Below, piece after piece: positions 25,766-33,961 of a stretch of 64,000 bases of DNA (its first letter is position 1; each line of letters starts with the position of its first letter). The notes beneath the pieces were generated by a model, which worked only from the letters and a program-made list of their open reading frames with translations, did no database searches and was not told where the DNA came from. The DNA lies in the NCBI GenBank assembly GCA_963667455.2, contig CAXXFR010000026.1, forward strand, positions 463,990-527,989, in the 5' to 3' direction. A program made the position numbers and the translations under genes. The stretch is from Bin55 sp963667455 (GTDB taxonomy: Bacteria; Pseudomonadota; Gammaproteobacteria; Pseudomonadales; Azotimanducaceae).

Positions 25766-27109
25766 ATGGACTTTCTAAGGAAGTTTTTTAGCGAAGAGAA
25801 CTTGCACTGGCAAATCGCCGTCGCACTGGCTCTCGCTTTGCTCGTAGGCTGGCTGGCCAACCCGGAGACAGCAGTGTTTGGCGTGGTGCTCGTTGATGTC
25901 TTCGACTTCTTCGGCGGACTCTTCGTGTCAGCGCTCAAGATGATTGTGGTTCCACTGATCTTGGCCGCTGTGATCGTGGGTGTTTCCAACATGGCAGGCC
26001 AGGATTCCTTCGGTCGAATCGGCGCGAAGACGGTGGGCTTCTACGTGTTGACTGGTTTCGTTGCCATATTTACCGGGCTAGTCTTGGTCAACATCATCGC
26101 TCCCGGCAATATGCCGGAAGAACAAGCCCAGGAACTGGTTGCCAGCATTGAGGGCACGGCTGGACTGGAAAAGGTGCAGACCAGTACCGAGGGCAAGTCG
26201 ACGACGGACTTGGTCGACATCATTAAGCGAGCGATTCCGCCCAACATCATCGCAGCGGCGAGCAATGAACGAAACCTCTTGGCGATCATTTTCTTCGGAG
26301 CGGTGTTTGGCGTGTTCATGGCACGAATGCAGGGGGAGGTGCGCAACACCTTGGACAACGTCTGGATGGGCATCCACGACGTGATGATTCTCATAACGAT
26401 GTGGATCATGAGATTTGCGCCCATCGGAGTGTTCGCTCTAGTTTCGAAAGTGCTGATCATGTCGGGACTAGCTGTGTTCCAAGTGTTGCTGTGGTTCTTC
26501 CTGACGGTCTTTCTCGCTCTCGTTCTGCACTTCTTCCTTTGGTTGCCATTGCTCCTGTGGTTTATCGGCGGGATCAATCCCGTTGCCTACTACGGCAAAG
26601 TCGTCAAGGCTCAACTGACGGCGTTCTCAACAGCATCCTCAGCAGCCACGCTGCCGGTCACGATCAAGAGTGCCGAAGATGCAGGAGTGTCCACTCGTGT
26701 AACGAGCTTCGTATTGCCTTTGGGTGCAACGGTGAACATGGATGGCACCGCGTTGTACGAGTGCGTTGTCGTGATATTCATCGCGCAGATCTACGCGGCG
26801 ACCACCGGTACGGACTTTGGTATCGGACAACAGTTGACGGTGGTATTGCTCGCTTTGCTGACTTCCATAGGAGTCGCGGGGATACCTTCGGCCAGTTTGG
26901 TGGCCATCGCAATCATCTTGCCTGCAGTGGGATTGCCTGCGGAGTGGTTGGCAATCATCTTGGCGGTTGATCGGATCTTGGATATGTGCCGTACATCGAC
27001 GAACGTGACAAGCGACTTGTGCATTACGGCAATGGTTGCGAGTACGGAAGGAGAAGGACTGGACGACATTCGTCGTTCCGACTCGTCGCAGTCGACCGAA
27101 GCCGCCTAG
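25766..27109 (+). CDS. Dicarboxylate/amino acid:cation symporter (DAACS family)
   Basis: This is a GltP/DctA-type secondary transporter that takes up dicarboxylates or acidic amino acids with Na+ or H+. The 447-residue protein has the eight-helix pattern and two re-entrant loops. The serine-rich motif is 'STASSAATLPVTIKSAE', the unwound TM7 motif 'NMDGTALYE', and the substrate region 'DRILDMCRTSTNVTSD'. A terminator-like hairpin follows at 27134-27159. GGGAG lies upstream of ATG 25766. Which dicarboxylate or amino acid it carries cannot be decided from sequence. Confidence 0.92.
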   Translation: MDFLRKFFSEENLHWQIAVALALALLVGWLANPETAVFGVVLVDVFDFFGGLFVSALKMIVVPLILAAVIVGVSNMAGQDSFGRIGAKTVGFYVLTGFVAIFTGLVLVNIIAPGNMPEEQAQELVASIEGTAGLEKVQTSTEGKSTTDLVDIIKRAIPPNIIAAASNERNLLAIIFFGAVFGVFMARMQGEVRNTLDNVWMGIHDVMILITMWIMRFAPIGVFALVSKVLIMSGLAVFQVLLWFFLTVFLALVLHFFLWLPLLLWFIGGINPVAYYGKVVKAQLTAFSTASSAATLPVTIKSAEDAGVSTRVTSFVLPLGATVNMDGTALYECVVVIFIAQIYAATTGTDFGIGQQLTVVLLALLTSIGVAGIPSASLVAIAIILPAVGLPAEWLAIILAVDRILDMCRTSTNVTSDLCITAMVASTEGEGLDDIRRSDSSQSTEAA

Positions 27110-27133
27110 TTAGAGGCTTTCGGACAGATAACC

Positions 27134-27159
27134 GGGCGGCGATTGGCTGATCGTCGCCC
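27134..27159 (+). terminator. Terminator-like hairpin after the symporter gene
   Basis: GGGCGGCGAT (27134-27143) pairs with ATCGTCGCCC (27150-27159), a 10-bp stem with one G-U wobble and a 6-base loop. It lies 24 bases past the stop. The trailing T tract is poor (TATATTCC). Confidence 0.5.
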
Positions 27160-27339
27160 TATATTCCTGTGTTGAACGGTGCCTTTCCGATTTCCAGGGA
27201 AGTCGCCTGTTAGGACTCTGCTCCGCATTGCTGCGTGCGGTGCGTTAACAAATTGTTCACGAGTGGAACTTAAACTCCATTTTGCACGCACTATTGAACA
27301 TAATGTACGAGCAGCTCATTGACCACCACAGGAGTTTTC

Positions 27340-30300
27340 ATGAATCTACCGACCAAGGTAGTTTTTGTGCGAGTCCTGCAAATTGCAGTAGGACTCCTTG
27401 CACTCAGCTTTGCGCACACATCGCTGGCTGAGACTTCGGCATCGATCACTGGAGATGTTCAAAATGCCGATGGCGATCCGATTAGCGGTGCGGAAATTGC
27501 CATTGTCCATGATCCATCCGGCACCACAGCGTCAGCTGTATCGGGCGAAAGCGGATCGTTCTATCAAAGCGGCTTGCGAGTCGGAGGCCCCTACACGATT
27601 TCGGTTTCCGCATCCGGCTACGAAAGCGTTGAAGTAAACGCAGGTTCCTTCCAACCCGGCAATCAGTCTGTAGCGACCGTGGTGCTCAGTACCGCGGACA
27701 TGGAAGAAATGGTTGTCATGGGCAGGTCTGTAGGTGGCGACAACGCATTGAACAACGGAGTGGGCTCCGCCTACACGTCAGAAGATTTGCTGAATCAACC
27801 GTCCGGCGAGCGTGATGCCATCAAGACGCTACTCAGGGATCCCTTGGCTCATTCAGCGGGAGAAGGGAATCTTTCGGTAGCCGGAGTAAACCCACGATTC
27901 AACGGGCTGGCAATTGACGGATCTCTGCAACAAGACGACTTCGGACTGGGCTCGAACACCTACGCAACAGAGCGTTCGCCAGTCAGTCTCGATGCCATTG
28001 AGTCCGTTTCGCTGGTCGCGTCCGACTACTCGGCAAGTGCTTCGGGATTCACCGGTGGATTGGTGAACATCACGACCAAATCGGGTGCCAATGATTGGGA
28101 TGGATCGTTCTTCTACTACTTCCAGAACGACGGTCACATCGGTGACACCTACGACGGCAATCGGAACTACTCCCCCGGCTCGTTCGACGAGACTGAAGTT
28201 GGGTTCACGATTGGCGGTCCGATCATCGAAGACACAATGTTCTTCTTCCTTTCAATCGATCAGTTCGAGAGCACTGAGAGCGTCGATTTCGCCCAGTACG
28301 ATGCGGACAACGGAATCTCAGCGGGGTTCTTCGACGCCCTTCGGGAGTTCATCATTGACACCTACGAATACGATCCCGGCTCTCGTCCCAGTGTGGCGTC
28401 AACACCGGTCTCGTCCAACAGGACTTTGATGAAGTTCGACTGGAACATCAACGCTCTGCACCGATTTTCGTTTACTCACCAGATCACAGAAGAGCAGGGC
28501 ACTTCTGTGGGATCCTCGCGATTGGAGTCCAACTGGATTGACTTTCCCGTAGACCTGACATCCACGACGTTTCAGCTCTTTTCGGACTGGACGGAACGCG
28601 CTTCGACGACGCTACGGATGAACACCAAGACCTTTGAACGAGGTCAGAACTGTCGAGCTGGTCCTGGAGTGGGTGCTATGGAAATTAGCAACATTACGGG
28701 AGCTGACTTGGAAGGAACACCGCTCGAAGGGATGTTGACCGGACGCATCAGCATTAACGCCGGGTGCGATCGTTTTCGACACGCCAATGCCTACAACGAT
28801 GAGCGAGTCCAGCTCTATGGAGCATTGGACTACCTAATCGAAGACCACATTCTTCGCGTTGGAATGGAGTTCGAAGACTTTAGCTTGTACAACCTGTTCG
28901 TTCCCAGTTCCGCTGGACGATTCCGGTTCTCGGGATTCAATGGGTTGGCATCGCGGACCGCACGAGTCGACTATGTGAACACCGTTTCCAACAATGCGTT
29001 GGACGGTGCGGCCGCATGGGGATACACCAAGCTGACCTTGTTTGCCCAGGACATTTTTGAGCCTTGGCCAGACATCGAAGTGTCCGTTGGTGCACGCTGG
29101 GAAAGCTATTCGCAAGACGACAGACCCGCGGCGAGCTCCGAGATCCAGTCAACGTACGGAATCCGAAGCGACACCAATCTTGATGGACGTTCGGTATTCC
29201 TGCCGAGAGCCAGCGTTCGCTGGTCGGGATTGGAGAACACCATCATTTCTGGCGGTCTGGGACTGTTTTCGGGTGGCGATCCAAAAGTTTGGACCTCCAA
29301 CGCATTCCAGGTTCCAACCGTATTCTCGCGGCTTAGCAGAGCTACCAATGTCTCTCCGTTGCAAGTGCCGGCGGAATTGATTGCACAGGTTGGCGCAGCT
29401 ACGGCAGGCGTTCCGATCGATGTTATTTCGGAAGACTTCGAGATTCCGTCCGACTGGAAGTTCTCGCTGCGGCTTGACCACACCTTCGACGCAATTATTG
29501 GAGACTGGGATCTAGGCGAAGACTACAGCCTTTCCCTGCAGTACTTGCTGACTGCAACGAACAACGGATTCCTGTGGACGAATCTAGCGCAAACCCAACT
29601 CTCGGACGCGCAACCCACCGGAACTGCGCCGGATGGTCGGATCATTTATGCGGACTTGGACCGTCTCGACATTCTCAATCTGACGCAGCTGGGCAACTTT
29701 TCGGAAGGAACCAGTCAGAGCTTCTCGATCGCACTTGAAAAGCAGTTCGACTTTGGTTTGGACGGAAGCATCAGCTATGCGTGGCAGGATGTGAACATGG
29801 TCTCTGAGGGAGTTTCTTCACGTGGCATTTCAAACTGGCGAAACATCCAAGACATCGATCGAAACGATCCGTCGCCGAGAAGCTCTCCGTACGCAGTCGA
29901 ACATTCCTACAAGTTCAATCTCGGCTACCAGCGCGAGCTGGGAGCTGGAATCTTGGGTCGTGTCGACTTGTTCGGGCGAACCAGCCAAGGTTCGAACTAC
30001 ACGTACACATTCGATGTGAACTGGGACAACTCGCTGTTTGGAAGAGCGGGAGCAGGCGAAAGCCCCTACGACAACAGTCCGTTGTATGTTCCCACAGGTC
30101 CAAACGACAGCAGAGTCGTCTTCGCAGATGGGTTCGATCAGAGCGCATTCTTCGCGTATGTGTCCGACAACGACATTTCGTCGGGCATTCAGGAAGCCTA
30201 CTCCGGAATTTCACCTCGAAACAATGTTTGGGATATTCGTTTTCAAGTAACGATGCCCGGGCTTGCGGCATTCGAGCAGTACGTCGGCGACAACACGGTT

Positions 30301-30603
30301 CGGTTCGTGTTGGATATCGACAACTTCCTGAATCTGCTGAACGACGAATGGGGCGTGTACGACTACGGTCCTCGCTACAGTCAGGCGGCCATCGTGCGAG
30401 CCGATCTGGTCATGGCAAGCGATGTCGCTGCCAATGGCGTGGATGGTGCGAGTGCACTCAAGGGCGATTCGATGCGCACCTCGTGTCAACAAGCAGGAGA
30501 TTGCGTGTATCGTTTCAATTCGTTTCGACCGGTCTCGTTGGAGTTTCCCAACGGTCCGCGGTCTGTCTACAAGATTCGCTTTGGAATTCGCGTAGACATC
30601 TAA
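27340..30603 (+). CDS. TonB-dependent receptor with N-terminal carboxypeptidase-regulatory-like domain (Oar-like)
   Basis: This is an outer-membrane beta-barrel receptor for energised uptake. ATG 27340, with AGGAG seven bases upstream, gives 1087 residues; the TTG at 27319 is less likely. A signal peptide runs to about 'SLAETSA'. It is followed by an Ig-like carboxypeptidase-regulatory domain ('SITGDVQNADGDPISGAEI'), a plug domain ('NNGVGSAYTSEDLLNQPSGE'), and a large barrel ending in the aromatic-flanked 'YKIRFGIRVDI'. This architecture is that of Oar/SusC-like receptors often tied to peptides or polysaccharides. A strong terminator follows. No TonB-ExbB-ExbD or substrate gene is adjacent, so the ligand is unknown. 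Confidence 0.85.
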   Translation: MNLPTKVVFVRVLQIAVGLLALSFAHTSLAETSASITGDVQNADGDPISGAEIAIVHDPSGTTASAVSGESGSFYQSGLRVGGPYTISVSASGYESVEVNAGSFQPGNQSVATVVLSTADMEEMVVMGRSVGGDNALNNGVGSAYTSEDLLNQPSGERDAIKTLLRDPLAHSAGEGNLSVAGVNPRFNGLAIDGSLQQDDFGLGSNTYATERSPVSLDAIESVSLVASDYSASASGFTGGLVNITTKSGANDWDGSFFYYFQNDGHIGDTYDGNRNYSPGSFDETEVGFTIGGPIIEDTMFFFLSIDQFESTESVDFAQYDADNGISAGFFDALREFIIDTYEYDPGSRPSVASTPVSSNRTLMKFDWNINALHRFSFTHQITEEQGTSVGSSRLESNWIDFPVDLTSTTFQLFSDWTERASTTLRMNTKTFERGQNCRAGPGVGAMEISNITGADLEGTPLEGMLTGRISINAGCDRFRHANAYNDERVQLYGALDYLIEDHILRVGMEFEDFSLYNLFVPSSAGRFRFSGFNGLASRTARVDYVNTVSNNALDGAAAWGYTKLTLFAQDIFEPWPDIEVSVGARWESYSQDDRPAASSEIQSTYGIRSDTNLDGRSVFLPRASVRWSGLENTIISGGLGLFSGGDPKVWTSNAFQVPTVFSRLSRATNVSPLQVPAELIAQVGAATAGVPIDVISEDFEIPSDWKFSLRLDHTFDAIIGDWDLGEDYSLSLQYLLTATNNGFLWTNLAQTQLSDAQPTGTAPDGRIIYADLDRLDILNLTQLGNFSEGTSQSFSIALEKQFDFGLDGSISYAWQDVNMVSEGVSSRGISNWRNIQDIDRNDPSPRSSPYAVEHSYKFNLGYQRELGAGILGRVDLFGRTSQGSNYTYTFDVNWDNSLFGRAGAGESPYDNSPLYVPTGPNDSRVVFADGFDQSAFFAYVSDNDISSGIQEAYSGISPRNNVWDIRFQVTMPGLAAFEQYVGDNTVRFVLDIDNFLNLLNDEWGVYDYGPRYSQAAIVRADLVMASDVAANGVDGASALKGDSMRTSCQQAGDCVYRFNSFRPVSLEFPNGPRSVYKIRFGIRVDI

Positions 30604-30625
30604 AGCACGCTGTGGAAAACAATCA

Positions 30626-30658
30626 GGGCCGCCTGGCGTGAGCTGGGCGGCCCTTTTT
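30626..30658 (+). terminator. Rho-independent terminator after the TonB receptor
   Basis: GGGCCGCC (30626-30633) and GGCGGCCC (30646-30653) form a perfect 8-bp GC stem with a 12-base loop, followed directly by TTTTT. It lies 22 bases past the receptor stop and just before the convergent LLM gene end. Confidence 0.85.
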
Positions 30659-30663
30659 GTGGT

Positions 30664-31578
30664 CTACCTAAATGCCGATAGGACTTCGGAGTCGATGCGT
30701 TCGAAATGCTCGGCTTTGGTCGGTACGCTGGAAAACATCATTTCCTCAACGCCTGCATCCTTGTACTGCCCGATCAGGTCGATGCAGTAGTTCTTGTTGC
30801 CGCATACGATCCAAGGTCGTGCGCGCAGAGCTTGTTTGGCACGCTCCTCGTTGTCGTCCAGACGCATGGGGATCAGCATCGTTTTCTTGATTTCCGACGG
30901 ATCGCGACCGATGTTCTCGCAGTGTTGGTTCAGCACATTGATTTTGTGCTTGAACACATCGGGACCACCGGGATTGTTGAAGTCGATGTTGCAGACGTCG
31001 GCGTACTTCGCGCATGTCTTGAGAGTTCGCTTTTCTCCGTTTCCGCCCACCAGAATTGGCAAGTGAGGTGTTTGGAAGCAGTTGGGTGAGAAAGGTGCAT
31101 CCTTGAGGTTGTAGTACTTCCCTTCGTAGTCCACGGTGCCGTCGCCGGCTGTGAACAGAAGCTTGATGACATCGAGAGCTTCCTCGAGCCTGTCGCACCG
31201 CTCTTTCAGTCCCGGGAAACGCCATCCATAGGCAGTGTGTTCCTGCCAGTACCACGCGGCACCGATGCCCAGAATGTAACGGCCGTGGGAAATGTGGTCG
31301 ACGGTAGCCGCCATCTTTGCAAGTAGCGCGGGATTTCGGTAGGTATTGCCCGTTACCAGCAGTCCGAGCTCAACTCGCTGAGTGAGTCCGGCAGCGGCAG
31401 TCACAAGGGACCAGCCTTCGAACGCCTCTCGATTGACGACTTCGGATCCGGGCGCGGGAACTAGAAAGTGGTCGGACCACCAAAGGCTGATCCAGCTGCC
31501 GTTCTCGACGGCGTTAATAGTGGCGAGAGTGTCGTCCCAGGTGCACAGGTAGTTGACCAGTTGAGCGCCAAATTTCAT
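30664..31578 (-). CDS. LLM-class (luciferase-like) F420- or FMN-dependent oxidoreductase
   Basis: This belongs to the bacterial luciferase-like monooxygenase/F420-dependent reductase superfamily. The 304-residue TIM-barrel protein starts 'MKFGAQLVNYLCTWDD' and shows family segments 'LGLLVTGNTYRNPALLAKMAATVDHISHGR' (in part), 'LGIGAAWYWQEHTAYG' and 'PILVGGNGEKRTL'. Whether it uses F420 or reduced flavin cannot be told by eye; the similarity leans to the F420-type subgroup. It is the last gene of a minus-strand set with a DUF3500 protein, two MaoC-like parts and a TonB receptor, so a role in catabolism of an imported compound is plausible. Confidence 0.85.
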   Translation of the reverse strand: MKFGAQLVNYLCTWDDTLATINAVENGSWISLWWSDHFLVPAPGSEVVNREAFEGWSLVTAAAGLTQRVELGLLVTGNTYRNPALLAKMAATVDHISHGRYILGIGAAWYWQEHTAYGWRFPGLKERCDRLEEALDVIKLLFTAGDGTVDYEGKYYNLKDAPFSPNCFQTPHLPILVGGNGEKRTLKTCAKYADVCNIDFNNPGGPDVFKHKINVLNQHCENIGRDPSEIKKTMLIPMRLDDNEERAKQALRARPWIVCGNKNYCIDLIGQYKDAGVEEMMFSSVPTKAEHFERIDSEVLSAFR

Positions 31579-31654
31579 ACGGATTCCTTAAGCGAAGTGA
31601 CTTCGAGCAACTTTGCCATTCTAACGACCGAATAGTTGGACGCTGGTCTTCGAA

Positions 31655-31671
31655 CTTCAGGGAGACTGAAG
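31655..31671 (-). terminator. Weak hairpin after the DUF3500 gene
   Basis: CTTCAG (31655-31660) pairs with CTGAAG (31666-31671) around a five-base loop, just past the DUF3500 stop on the minus strand. No T tract follows. It may only attenuate transcription into the LLM gene. Confidence 0.25.
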
Positions 31672-31680
31672 GGGTTCTAG

Positions 31681-32925
31681 CTAGTCGTTTGCAGCGTGGT
31701 GCTTTGCGATTCGGTAGTGAGTGCTGAGTGAGTGGAAGTCGTCCGATCCCAGGTCATCGAGTGCGAATGGACCGTAATCGTTAAGTCCATCCGGACCGAG
31801 AAGTCGCAGGACTGTGTGCAAGTGATCTTCGGAGACATCGTCGTATTCCACCAACAGCAAATCCTTGACGTAGATTCGATAGTAGACGCGGTCTCCACGT
31901 TGACTGTACGTGAAGAATCCGCGCGTGAGTTCGGGTTCGAGTTTCGCCCACAGTTCGTTGGCAAAGGGTGCTGACAGATAGAACACGTACTCCTGGACCA
32001 AGCCCTTTGCGGTTTGCATTTGTTCAGAAGACAGCTCGCTTAGTGGCAACCCCACATCATCGAATTGGGATGTATCGACGTTCCTTCCTCGATCAAGGTG
32101 ACCGGATCCGGATCCAGCGATGACATCGTTACGTACCAACCCGGGAACAGTTGCTTTGGACTGTTGCTCCTCGTTCAACGATTGATAGAGTTCCCGTCCC
32201 AGCTGAATTTCGCTCTCGAGTGGTTTCACTTCGCCGTCCTCGAGTGGTTGTGCACCGATGAACATGGGAGCGAGGATCAGGTCGTTGCCATGAACCAGAA
32301 AGTTGAGTGCAATGTGGTGGCCATCGAATTGGAAGCCCCATGCGGAGTCTTCTAGCGGATTTCCGAACACGGCGACTGTGTAGTCATGCTCCCTTTCAGA
32401 GCCAGAAGCTCGTTGGATGACGATGGCTAACTGCCGGACTTTTGTAAAGGCTCTTTCGCTCAGTAGTAATCTCAACGCGTCCCAGACCAGCCAACGAGCA
32501 TTGCGTTCCAAATCGCCCATTCGCAAGCCTCCGGGCCGTCTCCCAGGAACATTCGTCCACGAGTACATTTCCTGGTCGCCGACACAGTAGTTGAGGGAGT
32601 TTCGGCTATCTTTGGGCGCGGTCTCAATCAGCCGAGCTAATGTCTCAGCCGCAGCGTTGAGGGTTTCGTGATCTCCTCGAGGCTTTAGCGAGTAGGCGGA
32701 CAGATCACAGTCGAGTTTGAAGGCAGGTTCGTCGTTGGTCCCAGCAAGTTCGTCGTCCTCGTTCTGAGCGTTGGCAAAACCTGCAATTGCTAGGCAGACA
32801 GCCGCGGAAAAGAGGAGGACCGCGATGGGTTTCGTTGCGCCTAACGCGGGACGGCGCACTCTTGGTTGTGCCACAAATCTATCCAATCGAGTGTTCAGAG
32901 TTCGACTATCGCGTGACCCGGACAT
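31681..32925 (-). CDS. DUF3500 domain protein, probably exported
   Basis: The function of DUF3500 is not established. ATG 32925 gives 414 residues, overlapping the upstream MaoC gene by 31 bases. The N-terminus is basic and followed by a hydrophobic segment ('PIAVLLFSAAVCLAIAGFANA') that looks like a signal peptide. The family landmark is 'WGFQFDGHHIALNFLVHG' followed by 'APMFIGAQP', with two adjacent histidines that could bind a metal. A further HYR-H-H cluster lies at the C-terminus. Translational overlap with the MaoC pair ties it to the same pathway. The reaction is unknown. Confidence 0.7.
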   Translation of the reverse strand: MSGSRDSRTLNTRLDRFVAQPRVRRPALGATKPIAVLLFSAAVCLAIAGFANAQNEDDELAGTNDEPAFKLDCDLSAYSLKPRGDHETLNAAAETLARLIETAPKDSRNSLNYCVGDQEMYSWTNVPGRRPGGLRMGDLERNARWLVWDALRLLLSERAFTKVRQLAIVIQRASGSEREHDYTVAVFGNPLEDSAWGFQFDGHHIALNFLVHGNDLILAPMFIGAQPLEDGEVKPLESEIQLGRELYQSLNEEQQSKATVPGLVRNDVIAGSGSGHLDRGRNVDTSQFDDVGLPLSELSSEQMQTAKGLVQEYVFYLSAPFANELWAKLEPELTRGFFTYSQRGDRVYYRIYVKDLLLVEYDDVSEDHLHTVLRLLGPDGLNDYGPFALDDLGSDDFHSLSTHYRIAKHHAAND

Positions 32926-33311
32926 GTTCCTCTGTCTTCGTCGTTGACGACATCCAGTTTCAGGTGAACCAGCTGGCATCCGTTCTGCAGTTCCTTGTCG
33001 GTGACTTCACCGACAACAGTCAGCGTTTCGTCTTTCTGGTTGATGGCGCGATATTGGCAACCCACTTCCCGTATTACTCCTTCATCTCCAAGCCAATCAC
33101 GAAGAGCATTGACGATATAGGCGTAGCGTAGGTTGCCCATTCCGAATGCTCCTTGCTCGTTGCCGGCTCTTCGCCCAGCTTCGTCGTCCATGTGGAACGG
33201 CACGAACTCTTCGTTCACTGCAGCGTAGCGATTCCACTCTGCGAAGCTTGTCTTGCGGGACCAGCTCGGAATCTTGTCGCCGACATTCAGGTCGTCAAAG
33301 GAAATAGTCAT
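32895..33311 (-). CDS. MaoC-like hydratase, C-terminal-type subunit
   Basis: This is a hot-dog-fold protein of 138 residues, likely half of a two-gene enoyl-CoA hydratase. It begins 'MTISFDDLNVGDKIP', the typical MaoC strand. It contains 'FVPFHMDDEAG' in place of the usual D-x4-H hydratase segment, and 'YAYIVNALRDWLG'. It lies nine bases after the N-terminal-type subunit, as in heteromeric steroid or acyl-CoA hydratases. The catalytic Asp/His pair is not obviously canonical, so the active site may lie in the partner. Confidence 0.75.
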   Translation of the reverse strand: MTISFDDLNVGDKIPSWSRKTSFAEWNRYAAVNEEFVPFHMDDEAGRRAGNEQGAFGMGNLRYAYIVNALRDWLGDEGVIREVGCQYRAINQKDETLTVVGEVTDKELQNGCQLVHLKLDVVNDEDRGTCPGHAIVEL

Positions 33312-33320
33312 GGTTGGGTC

Positions 33321-33833
33321 TCAATATCGAATCTGGGTTGAAATGCGAGTGCGAACAAGCTCTTCTCGCTGATTCTTCCACTCGATTTCGGTTCTCATGT
33401 ACAGGGTGTGGCCGAGGCGGCCTTCGCGTTCGTGCCAGTCGAGTAGTCGCGACCTTGCTGTGATCACGTCTCCGGGTCGCATACGGACTCCGTAGGTATC
33501 GGTCTGCCCGCCGTTCATGCCGGTCAAATGTCGACCATCGGGATGTCTTGGCTGAGCATTGGGCACGGAGACCTTAGGAGGCTTCGACGGTGGCTCGTGA
33601 ATGGTCCAAGCGAAAGGATTGAAATCTGGCGGAGCGACGATTCCGTTCCAACGAGTGGTGGCCGCATAGTCGGCGTCCCAATAGATTCTTGGTGGCTTGT
33701 GCGGATAGTACGTGGCCATCGCCCAACGCCGAATGTCGGTTTCGGTGATTGGGTACGACGTTCTGCTGGCACCCCATACGCCTTTGGCTTGAAGCATGCC
33801 TTCGGTAACGTAGGTGAGAGTCGAATCGGCCAT
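33321..33833 (-). CDS. MaoC/FAS1-type dehydratase, N-terminal-type subunit
   Basis: The 170-residue protein matches the N-terminal MaoC-like dehydratase domain (MaoC_dehydrat_N). Visible segments are 'YPITETDIRRWAMATYYPHKPPRIYWD' in part, 'GIVAPPDFNPFAW' and 'LTGMNGGQTDTYGVRMRPGDVI'. Such proteins pair with a second hot-dog subunit to hydrate enoyl-CoA esters, notably in steroid side-chain degradation. The next gene supplies that second subunit. The neighbouring TonB receptor suggests an imported hydrophobic substrate; this is inference. Confidence 0.8.
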   Translation of the reverse strand: MADSTLTYVTEGMLQAKGVWGASRTSYPITETDIRRWAMATYYPHKPPRIYWDADYAATTRWNGIVAPPDFNPFAWTIHEPPSKPPKVSVPNAQPRHPDGRHLTGMNGGQTDTYGVRMRPGDVITARSRLLDWHEREGRLGHTLYMRTEIEWKNQREELVRTRISTQIRY

Positions 33834-33961
33834 TGCAGACTCAGTGGATGCCAGAAGAATCGGTTGCTAGTACGGATCTCGAGCGATTGTACGATGGACT
33901 CACGGGGTCCGATTCCCTTGTATGGAATGCAGTTCGACGGGAAGGAACGACGCTACTCGAA